From DATBAK01 sp038240075 (GTDB lineage Bacteria > Actinomycetota > Acidimicrobiia > IMCC26256 > PALSA-610): DNA of 32,742 nucleotides. A program made the position numbers and the translations under genes. Of the stretch, positions 14,163-21,253 are shown piece after piece. The notes under the pieces were generated by a model. That model saw only the letters and a list, made by a program, of their open reading frames with translations. It had not been told where the DNA came from and ran no database searches. Each line of letters opens with the position of its first letter. Position 1 is the stretch's first letter. The DNA lies in the NCBI GenBank assembly GCA_038240075.1, contig JBBSEC010000047.1:1-32742 (forward strand), in the 5' to 3' direction.

Positions 14163-15821
14163 ATGGTGACGGTCGTGGAGGCAGGCGAAGTCGGCACGAC
14201 GCCCGGCATACGGCTTCTGCTCGATCGGGTGGGCGATCGGCCCACCGCCCGTACCGTGCTGTCGCATCCGTGGGAGGCGACACCCCTCGGTCGGATCGAG
14301 GCGTGGCCCGACCAGTTGCGGCTCCTCGTGCAGGTCATGTTGACCTCGGAGTTCCCGATGATGCTCGTGTGGGGTCGGGAGTACACGCAGCTGTACAACG
14401 ACGCGTTCCGACCGATCCTGGGGAGCCGCAAACATCCGGAAGCCTTGGGTGGCAGCGCGCGGGACACGTGGGCAGAGATCTGGGACGAGATCGGCCCACT
14501 GTTCTCACGGGTGTTCGATCACGGCGAAGCGGTCAGGAATGTCGATCAGCGGCTCCTGATCAACCGCAACGGCTACACGGAGGAGACGTTCTTCACATAC
14601 TCCTACAGCCCGATCCACGACGACAGCGAGACCGTCGCCGGATTGCTCGTCGTGGCCACCGAGACGACCGGCCAGGTGTTAGACCGCCGCCGGCTCCGCT
14701 GCGTCGGCACGCTTGCCAGCGCGCTCATGAGCGCCGCGACCATCGAGGCCGTCGCCGAGGCGACCGTCGAAGTACTGCGCGATCGGCCCGAGATACCCGC
14801 GGCTGAGATCGACCTCGTCATCGCAGGCAACGTCGTTCGGATCGCCAGTCCGCGCGAACCGCTGACCGACGCCAGCGAACGCGCGCTCGTACTTCAAGCG
14901 GCGACCGCGGTCGAGCCCCTCGTGCTCGAGCACGACTGGAGGCCGGGTCTTCCGGCGCGCCGAGTCGCATTCGGAATCGACGATCCGAACCTCCAGACGG
15001 TCGTCGTTGTCAAGGTCAATCCGAATCGCGACTTCGACGCGGAGTACCAACAATTCATCGGGCTCATCCGCCAGACGATTGCCGCGTCGATGACCGCAGC
15101 GCTCCTTCGTTCAGCCGAGCTCGGTGCACTCCGCCAGATCAGCGACACGTTGCAGCACGCAATGTTGGAGCTGGCATCGGACCTCCCAACCGTGGCTGCG
15201 CGCTACCTTCCCAAGGCCAGCAACCTCACCGTCGGCGGCGACTGGTACGAGGTGCTCGATCTTGGTGCCGGACGGCGCGCGCTCATCGTCGGCGACTGTG
15301 TCGGTCACGGCCTCGAGGCGGCGACGGCGATGGGCGCACTGCGCAACGTGAGCAGGGCGCTCCTGATCGAAGGTCGAGGGCCGGCCGAGGTCATCACCTC
15401 GCTGCATCGATTCGCGATGACGATGCCGGCCGCGTTCTGCGCAACCGTTGTGTGCGCCGTCGTCGACCTGGCGAAACAGACGATCACCTACTCGAACGCG
15501 GGCCATCCACCCCCACTGCTGGTGCACGAGAACGTGGCGACATGGCTCGATGCGGCATTGGCCACGCCGCTCGGGGTCGGCAACCCGTCACGTTCGCAAG
15601 CCGTCGTAAAGGTGACGCCCGGCGACTTGCTGTTGCTCTACACGGATGGACTCGTCGAGCGGCGCGGGGAAAGCATCGATCGAGGGCTGCAACGGCTCGC
15701 CGATTGCGCGGTCGCATGCCGCGGCGACTCGGTCCAGACCATCGCCGATCTCCTCATCCATCAACTCGTCGACGACGATCCGGGCGACGACATTGCCCTC
15801 GTTGTCAAACGGATCCACTGA
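14163..15821 (+). CDS. PAS-sensor SpoIIE/PP2C-type serine phosphatase
   Basis: A 552-residue protein. Residues ~45-185 form a PAS domain (MMLVWGREYTQLYNDAFRPI, then EETFFTYSYSPIHDD). Residues ~190-340 form a weak GAF-like region ending in a coiled helix. The C-terminal ~200 residues are a SpoIIE PP2C domain with GGDWYEVLDL, IVGDCVGHGLEAA, YSNAGHPPPLLV, LLLYTDGLVERRG and DDIALVV, so the metal-binding Asp residues are present. Such proteins dephosphorylate STAS antagonists in partner-switching circuits, here probably in response to a signal sensed by PAS. ATG 14163 lacks a ribosome site. The RsbW-like kinase follows 106 nt downstream. Confidence 0.92.
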   Translation: MVTVVEAGEVGTTPGIRLLLDRVGDRPTARTVLSHPWEATPLGRIEAWPDQLRLLVQVMLTSEFPMMLVWGREYTQLYNDAFRPILGSRKHPEALGGSARDTWAEIWDEIGPLFSRVFDHGEAVRNVDQRLLINRNGYTEETFFTYSYSPIHDDSETVAGLLVVATETTGQVLDRRRLRCVGTLASALMSAATIEAVAEATVEVLRDRPEIPAAEIDLVIAGNVVRIASPREPLTDASERALVLQAATAVEPLVLEHDWRPGLPARRVAFGIDDPNLQTVVVVKVNPNRDFDAEYQQFIGLIRQTIAASMTAALLRSAELGALRQISDTLQHAMLELASDLPTVAARYLPKASNLTVGGDWYEVLDLGAGRRALIVGDCVGHGLEAATAMGALRNVSRALLIEGRGPAEVITSLHRFAMTMPAAFCATVVCAVVDLAKQTITYSNAGHPPPLLVHENVATWLDAALATPLGVGNPSRSQAVVKVTPGDLLLLYTDGLVERRGESIDRGLQRLADCAVACRGDSVQTIADLLIHQLVDDDPGDDIALVVKRIH

Positions 15822-15927
15822 GCGATTCCCTCGCGGGTGGAGGTCGGATGCGCGAGACGTGTGGCGAGCCCGCGATACGGGCAGGACGACAGGCAGCCGG
15901 CCGGCGCGAGCTCGGAGTTGAACCGCT

Positions 15928-16335
15928 GTGAACTTTTCCGTTGAGCTGGAGCCTTCCGCCCGCTCGGTACGACTCGCCCGGTCGGCAGTGACGGACTGGC
16001 TCGACGAGATCGGCGCGCACGCACTCGTCGAGCCCGCGGTGCTGCTCGTGTCCGAGCTCGCGACGAACGCCGTCATCCACGTCGGTCAGCCGTACTGGAT
16101 CACCGGGTCTTGGGAACCGCCACGCTTCCGCGTCGAAGTGTGCGATCCCGGTCCCGCCTTACCCGCTCGTCTGCGCCCAACGACCGACCAAGTCCAGCCG
16201 GGCGGACGCGGGCTCGTCATCGTCGACCAGATCGCGTCGGCCTGGGGTGTCGCCACGTCCAACGATCACAAGGTTGTCTGGTTCGACCTCGAAGACACCG
16301 CGGGGCCGAAGCTGACGCCGGGACTGGCTACGTGA
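15928..16335 (+). CDS. RsbW-like anti-sigma factor / histidine-kinase-type ATPase
   Basis: A 135-residue HATPase_c_2 protein. The N-box is LLVSELATNAVIHV, the G1-box VCDPGPALP and the G2-type loop GGRGLVIVDQIASAWGV, the arrangement of RsbW/SpoIIAB serine kinases. It would bind a sigma factor or other target and phosphorylate a STAS antagonist. The start is GTG 15928, with GGAG some distance upstream. It follows the SpoIIE phosphatase and runs convergently into a STAS gene, overlapping its 3' end by 8 nt. All three parts of a partner switch are therefore adjacent; no sigma factor is encoded in the window. Confidence 0.9.
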   Translation: MNFSVELEPSARSVRLARSAVTDWLDEIGAHALVEPAVLLVSELATNAVIHVGQPYWITGSWEPPRFRVEVCDPGPALPARLRPTTDQVQPGGRGLVIVDQIASAWGVATSNDHKVVWFDLEDTAGPKLTPGLAT

Positions 16336-16651
16336 TCTCGAGCAACTGATCAACGCCGCTGATTGCAAACACGCGCGCCACCGCCGGACTGAGATTTCTG
16401 AACCTGAGCGCCGCGCCGTTCGCTTCGGCCTTCTGATGCGCGGTGACGAACATCGTGATGCCGCTGGAGTCGCAGAACGTGAGGTCGGTGAGGTCGAAGA
16501 CCACAGCGGCGGCCGACGGGATCGCGGCGAGCACTGCAGGTTCGATCACACCACGTGATGCCAAGTCGAGCTCACCGCCGACGCACACGATCAGCGTTCC
16601 TGTTTCTTCACGCGCATCGATCCAGGCCGACGATTCGAAGGCAAGCGGCAT
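16328..16651 (-). CDS. STAS domain anti-sigma factor antagonist
   Basis: A 107-residue STAS protein with GTLIVCVGGELDLASRG and the phosphorylation loop LTFCDSSGITMFVTAHQ. It ends in VARVFAISGVDQLLEI. ATG 16651 is preferred over GTG 16657 because the GAGGAAG ribosome site abuts the GTG. It is the likely substrate of the adjacent RsbW-like kinase and SpoIIE phosphatase. It is encoded on the opposite strand, so its expression is separate from theirs. Confidence 0.88.
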   Translation of the reverse strand: MPLAFESSAWIDAREETGTLIVCVGGELDLASRGVIEPAVLAAIPSAAAVVFDLTDLTFCDSSGITMFVTAHQKAEANGAALRFRNLSPAVARVFAISGVDQLLEIT

Positions 16652-16772
16652 CGTCACTTCCTCTGCCGGAGAGCTCGAGGAAGTGGCGACAGGCTCGGGC
16701 GGCGAGGTCTAGGCCGAAGTGAGGCGTCGCTCCCAGAAGCGGGGGACACGGCGACGGTACACCACGAACCTG

Positions 16773-17007
16773 TCAGCGCCGGCTGCCGACAGCACGCCGA
16801 CCCTTCGTCGCCGCCTTCCGTGCGCCTGCGACCTTTCGCGAGGCCGACGGCTTCTTGCGCGCGCTGCCTCCGGCGAGACTCGCTCGCTGCGCGTCCATGA
16901 GGTCAAGCACCTCTGAACTCGTTTCGGGCTCGGCGCTCTCGATGGTCTTGCCCTTCGCCTTGGCCGCGACCGAAGCTCACGGAGCCGGTCCAGATTGAGC
17001 GGGCCAT
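16773..17007 (-). pseudogene. ku: Ku (NHEJ DNA-end-binding) gene remnant with large internal deletion
   Basis: GGAGGGG and ATG 17007 open with MARSIWTGSVSFG, the near-invariant N-terminus of bacterial Ku. The frame then breaks. In the neighbouring frame comes the Ku C-terminus: AKAKGKTIESAEPE, then VLDLMDAQRASL and a Lys/Arg/Ala-rich tail ending GRRAVGSRR before the TGA at 16773-16775. Bacterial Ku has ~260-300 codons; ~235 nt remain, so about 200 codons covering the DNA-encircling beta-barrel are missing. The initiator frame ends after 34 codons. It lies 13 nt after doxX and downstream of an intact LigD polymerase gene, the typical NHEJ neighbourhood. The product cannot function as Ku. Confidence 0.88.
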
Positions 17008-17020
17008 GATCCCCTCCGGG

Positions 17021-17440
17021 TCAGTCGGCCGCTGCGAGGAGCAATCCTCCGAGCATCGACACGTACTTCAGGAATTGAATCGTCTGGGCGGATCGCTTCG
17101 CGGCGTCGTCCTCTTCCCAGAACCGGTGGCCCGCGAGCGTGGTCGGCACGAGGGAACCGGCGAGAACGACCGCCGACAGTCGGGGCAACTTCCCGAGTGC
17201 GAGCGTGAGCCCGGCTGTCACCTGCGCAATCCCGTTGCAGCGCACCCAGTCGGTTGCCTCGGCACCGAGCTCTGCCGCGATCGGAGCGATGACGGGCTCA
17301 GCCTTGGCCGCCTTCGACTCCGGGTGACGAGCGGCGTCGAGGCCGCCGTACACGAACATCGCGCCGAGCATCGGGCGGGCAACGCCCCGGACGATGTTCG
17401 CGACCGCGCCCGCGACGTGACTCCGGTCAGATCTGGTCAT
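17021..17440 (-). CDS. DoxX family membrane protein
   Basis: A 139-residue protein with four hydrophobic segments. It starts VARPMLGAMFVYGGLDAARH, the usual DoxX opening with Arg/Pro and a Gly-rich first helix. It continues with NGIAQVTAGLTLALGKLP, LSAVVLAGSLVPTTLAGH and a C-terminal FLKYVSMLGGLLLAA. DoxX proteins are associated with membrane oxidoreductase complexes and oxidative-stress resistance in mycobacteria. ATG 17440 has no clear ribosome site. It sits between the LigD polymerase gene (73 nt upstream) and the Ku remnant (13 nt downstream) in the same direction, probably one operon. Confidence 0.86.
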   Translation of the reverse strand: MTRSDRSHVAGAVANIVRGVARPMLGAMFVYGGLDAARHPESKAAKAEPVIAPIAAELGAEATDWVRCNGIAQVTAGLTLALGKLPRLSAVVLAGSLVPTTLAGHRFWEEDDAAKRSAQTIQFLKYVSMLGGLLLAAAD

Positions 17441-17513
17441 GGCGCCGGGTGTACCCCTCGCGTCGGGCGATCATGCTCGCCAACCCGAGCGTCGCGGCGC
17501 GCGTGAGCGCGCG

Positions 17514-18527
17514 TCAGGAGGGCTTCTTGGCCCGGCTGGGCGACACGCGGGGCGGTTCACCGGGCATCTTCGGGTACACGGGCGGCCAGGGCGCGTCCTG
17601 CAGTCCCGACTCGAGATCGCGCGAGTACATGTCGAGGAGGGGCTGCAGCGACTGCGGGCGCGCGTCGATCTCGGCCCAGGGATCGCCATCCGCGTCGACG
17701 CGTGCCAGCACCGTGTCGATCGTGAGCGCGTCTACGTCGACGTCATCGAGCTCGTCCCATCGGAACGGCGTCGACACCTGCGCGCCGGTTCGGGCCCGCA
17801 CCGACCATGCACCGAACACCGTCTTGTGTGGTGCGTTCTGATTGAAGTCGACGAAGACTCGCTCGCCGCGTTCTTCCTTCCACCACGCGTCCGTGATCGC
17901 GTCGGGACGCCGGCGCGCAAGCTCGCGCGCCACTGCGACCGCGCCGGCGCGCACTTCGATCGGGTTCCAGCGCGGCTCCAACCGGACGTACACATGGATG
18001 CCGCGATTGCCGGTGGTCTTCGGCCACGCTTCGATACCGAGCTCATCGAACAGCTTCCGCACTTCGCGCGCCGCTTCGCGAATGTCGCCGAAGTCGACTC
18101 CCGGCTGCGGATCGAGGTCGATGCGCAGATCGTCGACGTGGTCGGGATCGTCGGCGCGGTTCGGCCACACGTGGAAGCCGAGGCATCCGAGATTCACCGC
18201 CCACACGATGTGCGCGATGTCGGCCGCGACGAGCGCCCGCGATGTCGTCCCGTTCGGCGTGCTGACGATCGTCGTCTCGAGCCAGTCGGGAGCGTTGTCG
18301 GGCACTCGCTTCTGAAAGAACGACGAACCGCCCGCGCCGTTCGGGAACCGCTGCATCAAGACGGGCCGCCCGCCGATCGCGTTCATCATCGGACCGTCGA
18401 TCGCTTCGTAGTAGCGAACGAGATCGAGCTTCGTCTTGCCGGCCTCCGCGAACATCACCTTGTCGGGGCTGCTCAAGCGCACCGTGCGCCCGGCCAGCTC
18501 GAGCTCGACGTGTTCACCGCGGGGCAC
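17514..18527 (-). CDS. ligD: LigD-type NHEJ polymerase/primase domain protein (stand-alone PolDom)
   Basis: A 337-residue archaeo-eukaryotic-primase-type polymerase like the PolDom of LigD. Metal-binding Asp residues are D137 and D139 in LRIDLDPQPG and D227 in VFVDFNQN. The KTTGNRGIHVYV motif (170-181) holds the conserved His and the nucleotide contacts, and the N-terminal LSSPDKVMFAEAGKTK is typical of the family. There is no ligase or phosphoesterase domain, so ligation would need another gene. The family adds ribonucleotides or deoxynucleotides at double-strand breaks together with Ku, which is broken here. GTG 18527 has TACGGT 6 nt upstream and no Shine-Dalgarno, so a leaderless start is likely. 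Confidence 0.93.
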   Translation of the reverse strand: MPRGEHVELELAGRTVRLSSPDKVMFAEAGKTKLDLVRYYEAIDGPMMNAIGGRPVLMQRFPNGAGGSSFFQKRVPDNAPDWLETTIVSTPNGTTSRALVAADIAHIVWAVNLGCLGFHVWPNRADDPDHVDDLRIDLDPQPGVDFGDIREAAREVRKLFDELGIEAWPKTTGNRGIHVYVRLEPRWNPIEVRAGAVAVARELARRRPDAITDAWWKEERGERVFVDFNQNAPHKTVFGAWSVRARTGAQVSTPFRWDELDDVDVDALTIDTVLARVDADGDPWAEIDARPQSLQPLLDMYSRDLESGLQDAPWPPVYPKMPGEPPRVSPSRAKKPS

Positions 18528-18533
18528 CGAACG

Positions 18534-18539
18534 ACCGTA
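18534..18539 (-). promoter_or_regulatory. Leaderless -10 hexamer for ligD
   Basis: TACGGT on the minus strand ends 6 nt before GTG 18527. It sits in the 47-nt gap after the SRPBCC gene, so the NHEJ operon has its own promoter. Confidence 0.5.
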
Positions 18540-18574
18540 GCAGCGGCCGCCGTGGCATTCGTCCCGTGCGCGGC

Positions 18575-19042
18575 TTACGGAGCGGCGCGCACGGTTCGCT
18601 CGAGGATGCCAAGGGTTGCCTTCAGCGCGGACTCGGAGATGATCGGCCAGCCGCCGTTCGCCTTCCACTTCTCGTCGACCTGTGACCAGTCGTAGATCGA
18701 TGTCACGAGCGTGCCGTCGGCAACGGGTTCGAGCCGGTAACCGTAGTAGTGCCCGATGCTCGGGAAGCCCTTACCGGACACCTCCCACGTGATGAAGCGG
18801 TCCTGCTCGTAGCCGGTGATCGTCACAGTCACGTCGTACTTGCCCATCGGAAGGTCGCCCAATGACTCGCGATCCATGTGGATCACGAACGTGTCGCCGA
18901 CGGCTCCGGCCGGTTCGCCGCTCGCGCTCTGCAACATGCCCGACGCGTCGATCGCGACGTGCCCTTGCGGATCGCACACCACTCGAAAGATGGCCGCAGC
19001 ATCGTTGGGGATGGTGCGCGGGACCTCGAAACGTTCGCTCAT
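18575..19042 (-). CDS. SRPBCC family protein
   Basis: A 155-residue START/SRPBCC-fold protein: FEVPRTIPNDAAAIFRVV at the N-terminus, then GHVAIDASGMLQSA, a central YDVTVTITGYEQDRFITWEV hairpin and a C-terminal SESALKATLGILERTV helix that would close the hydrophobic pocket. This sub-lineage is common in Actinomycetota; its ligand is unknown. ATG 19042 is the most likely start; ATG 19054 and 19051 are in frame. It reads towards the LigD gene, but that gene has its own predicted promoter. Confidence 0.84.
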   Translation of the reverse strand: MSERFEVPRTIPNDAAAIFRVVCDPQGHVAIDASGMLQSASGEPAGAVGDTFVIHMDRESLGDLPMGKYDVTVTITGYEQDRFITWEVSGKGFPSIGHYYGYRLEPVADGTLVTSIYDWSQVDEKWKANGGWPIISESALKATLGILERTVRAAP

Positions 19043-19079
19043 CGCCGGCATCATGCCACGATCGCCGTGACGCGCTACT

Positions 19080-19823
19080 TCAGTCGTGACCGGAACGCAG
19101 TCCCATCACGTGCCACCCGCCCGCGCTGACGGAGACCCATCCGCCGAACAACGCCTGGGTGGGTACCGCCGAGCTCGTGTTCATTCCATTGCCGAGTAGA
19201 TCACCTCTCCCCCAGCAGTAGAGATCTCGTCGCGGTCGGATTGCGCAGGTGAGTCGCGCGCCGGCCGCAAGCGATCTCCAGATCGAGTGCGTGACTTCTT
19301 GAGTCGGTGTGTGGCGCTCGGTCATCGTGCCGTCGCCGATCTGGCCGGTGACGTTGTCGCCCCAACAGAAGCGCGTTCCGTCGGCGCTGATGGCGCACGA
19401 GTGCCCCGGGAACGAGTTGCCCGAGTCGGGGTACGGAGGCGGGTAGTACTCACCGGCTCCACCCGTGCTGACCTGCTTCCAGTCGGTCGCAGTGCCGGCC
19501 CGCGTCGGTACCGTCCGTTCGGTCGTCGTGCCGTCACCGATCTGGTCGGTGGTGTTGTCGCCCCAGCAGTACAGCTGACCGCCGGCGCGGATGCCGCAGG
19601 TGTGGGCGGCGGAGCTCGCGCTCACGGCTTCCCAATCGTCGGCCGTGCCGACCTGCGTCGGAGTCGCCTCGCTCGTCAAGGTGCCGTCGCCGAGTTGTCC
19701 GCGCGTGACCACTCCACTCGCGCCGGTCCGCCGGCGTCGGTCGACGCCTGCAGATAGGTGGACACGCGCAGCTTCGCGGTCATACGGCACGCCGTACGGG
19801 TTCGGGTGAACCGCGGCGACCAT
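19080..19823 (-). CDS. RCC1-repeat beta-propeller protein, probably incomplete
   Basis: About four RCC1 repeats are visible, each with a GQLGDGT or GQIGDGT turn and a C-I-x-x-x-G...YCWGDN strand pair. Examples are TRGQLGDGTLTSEATPTQV, CGIRAGGQLYCWGDN, CAISADGTRFCWGDN and CAIRPRRDLYCWGRG. A closed RCC1 propeller has seven blades, and the Cys-rich bacterial type is normally exported; here no signal peptide is seen and the first ~45 residues are Arg-rich and unlike the repeats. The start is therefore unsure, and the 5' end may be truncated or frameshifted. The C-terminus (GGWHVMGLRSGHD) stops inside what should be another repeat. Function unknown. Confidence 0.65.
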   Translation of the reverse strand: MVAAVHPNPYGVPYDREAARVHLSAGVDRRRRTGASGVVTRGQLGDGTLTSEATPTQVGTADDWEAVSASSAAHTCGIRAGGQLYCWGDNTTDQIGDGTTTERTVPTRAGTATDWKQVSTGGAGEYYPPPYPDSGNSFPGHSCAISADGTRFCWGDNVTGQIGDGTMTERHTPTQEVTHSIWRSLAAGARLTCAIRPRRDLYCWGRGDLLGNGMNTSSAVPTQALFGGWVSVSAGGWHVMGLRSGHD

Positions 19824-19915
19824 GCCGATCGCTCACCACCGAAGCGCGCGCAGAGCCGGCCGCCCGACCGATCACGGATGCGTTGGTGGCGTCGACGACC
19901 TAGCGTCGAGTCTCG

Positions 19916-21253
19916 ATGGATCTTGGTGCGCCTCGCTATACGAGCACCGACGGTGTCCATATCGCACATCAGACGATCGGCGAGGGCCCGCGCGATGTGC
20001 TGCGCCTCTTCGATTGGGTCATGCCGTGGGAATCATTCGGAGCCGAGCCCCGCCAGACCCGGTTCCTGCGGCGGTTGAGCTCGTTCGCCCGCGTGCTCCT
20101 CTTCGACCGTCGCGGCATTGGCCAGTCTGATCCGATCTCGGCGACCGAGCCGCCGACTCTGGAGCAGTGGGTCGCAGACGCACTCGCGGTCATGGACGCA
20201 TCGGGTTCGCGGAGTGCCACCCTGCTCGGCAGCGACTTGGGCGGAATGGTGGCGTCGCTCTTCGCGGCGACCCACCCTGAGCGCACCGACGCACTCGTCC
20301 TCGTCAACAGCTTCCCCTCCGGGGCCGCCAGCTCGGAAGTGCCGTGGGGAGCACGCGAAGAGGACATCGCGAACATGTTGGGCGCCATCGAGACGATGTG
20401 GGGACGCGGCTTTCCACCGGCCGACGTATTGGCCCCGAGCCTGGAACCCGACGACCCATTTCACGCATGGGCGCAGAGCTCCCAGCGCCGAGGCGCGAGT
20501 CCCTCCACCGCACGGACGATCTTGACGATGGCGTGCCAGAGCAACGTCTGCGAGATCCTGCCTGCGATCCGAGTTCCCACGCTCGTGATGCACAGCCGCG
20601 ACAACCGGATGGCAAGCGTCGAGAACGGCCGCTACTTCGCGCAGAAGATTCGCGGCGCGACGTACGTCGAGTTGCCCGGCAGCGACCACCCAGCCTGCCT
20701 CGGCGACGCGGATCAGATCCTCGACGAGATCGAGGAGATGGTGACGGGCACGCGGCGAGCCGTCGACGTCGACCGGGTCGTCGCATCGATCGTCTTCACC
20801 GACATCGTGGGTTCGACCGAACGCGTCGTCGAGATCGGCGATCGTCGCTGGCGGGAGCTCCTCGACGAGCACGACCGGCTCGTGCGCGTCCAGCTCCAGC
20901 GATTCAACGGTCGAGAGGTGAAGACAACCGGCGACGGGTTCATGGCGAGCTTCGACGGTCCTGTTCGCGCCGTCCATTGCGCGCATGCGATCATCGCCGC
21001 GGTCCGAACCATCGGTCTCGACGTTCGCGCCGGCGTTCACACTGGTGAGTGCGACGTCCGCGCCGACGACCTCGGTGGGCTCGCGGTCCACATCGCGGCG
21101 CGGATCGGCGCAATCGCCGACGCCGGTGACGTCGTCGTGTCCCACGTCGTACCGGGCCTCGCCGCAGGTGCCGGGATCACGTTCGTCGAGCGCGGCGATC
21201 ACGTGTTGAAGGGCATACCGGGCGGGTGGCCGCTCTACACCGCCCTGCCGTAG
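19916..21253 (+). CDS. Alpha/beta hydrolase fused to class III cyclase, Asp at the nucleophile position
   Basis: A 445-residue fusion. Residues 1-280 form an alpha/beta hydrolase with LLFDRRGIGQSD, a nucleophile elbow LLGSDLGGM and the catalytic-His segment PGSDHPACLGD. The elbow residue is D107 (G-S-D-L-G), not the usual Ser, which is the choice made by haloalkane dehalogenases and epoxide hydrolases. Residues ~285-445 form a cyclase domain with IVFTDIVGSTERV and VKTTGDGFMASF (both metal Asp residues). In the AVHIAARI motif His replaces the usual Asn. The hydrolase may act as a ligand sensor for the cyclase. ATG 19916 has a possible TAGCGT -10 at 19901-19906. The 3' end overlaps the convergent TAP gene by 19 nt. 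Confidence 0.88.
   Translation: MDLGAPRYTSTDGVHIAHQTIGEGPRDVLRLFDWVMPWESFGAEPRQTRFLRRLSSFARVLLFDRRGIGQSDPISATEPPTLEQWVADALAVMDASGSRSATLLGSDLGGMVASLFAATHPERTDALVLVNSFPSGAASSEVPWGAREEDIANMLGAIETMWGRGFPPADVLAPSLEPDDPFHAWAQSSQRRGASPSTARTILTMACQSNVCEILPAIRVPTLVMHSRDNRMASVENGRYFAQKIRGATYVELPGSDHPACLGDADQILDEIEEMVTGTRRAVDVDRVVASIVFTDIVGSTERVVEIGDRRWRELLDEHDRLVRVQLQRFNGREVKTTGDGFMASFDGPVRAVHCAHAIIAAVRTIGLDVRAGVHTGECDVRADDLGGLAVHIAARIGAIADAGDVVVSHVVPGLAAGAGITFVERGDHVLKGIPGGWPLYTALP

Noticed and set aside
16719..16916. 65-codon plus-strand frame opposite the Ku tail
   Set aside because: It is the antisense of the Lys/Arg/Ala-rich Ku C-terminus and has no ribosome site.
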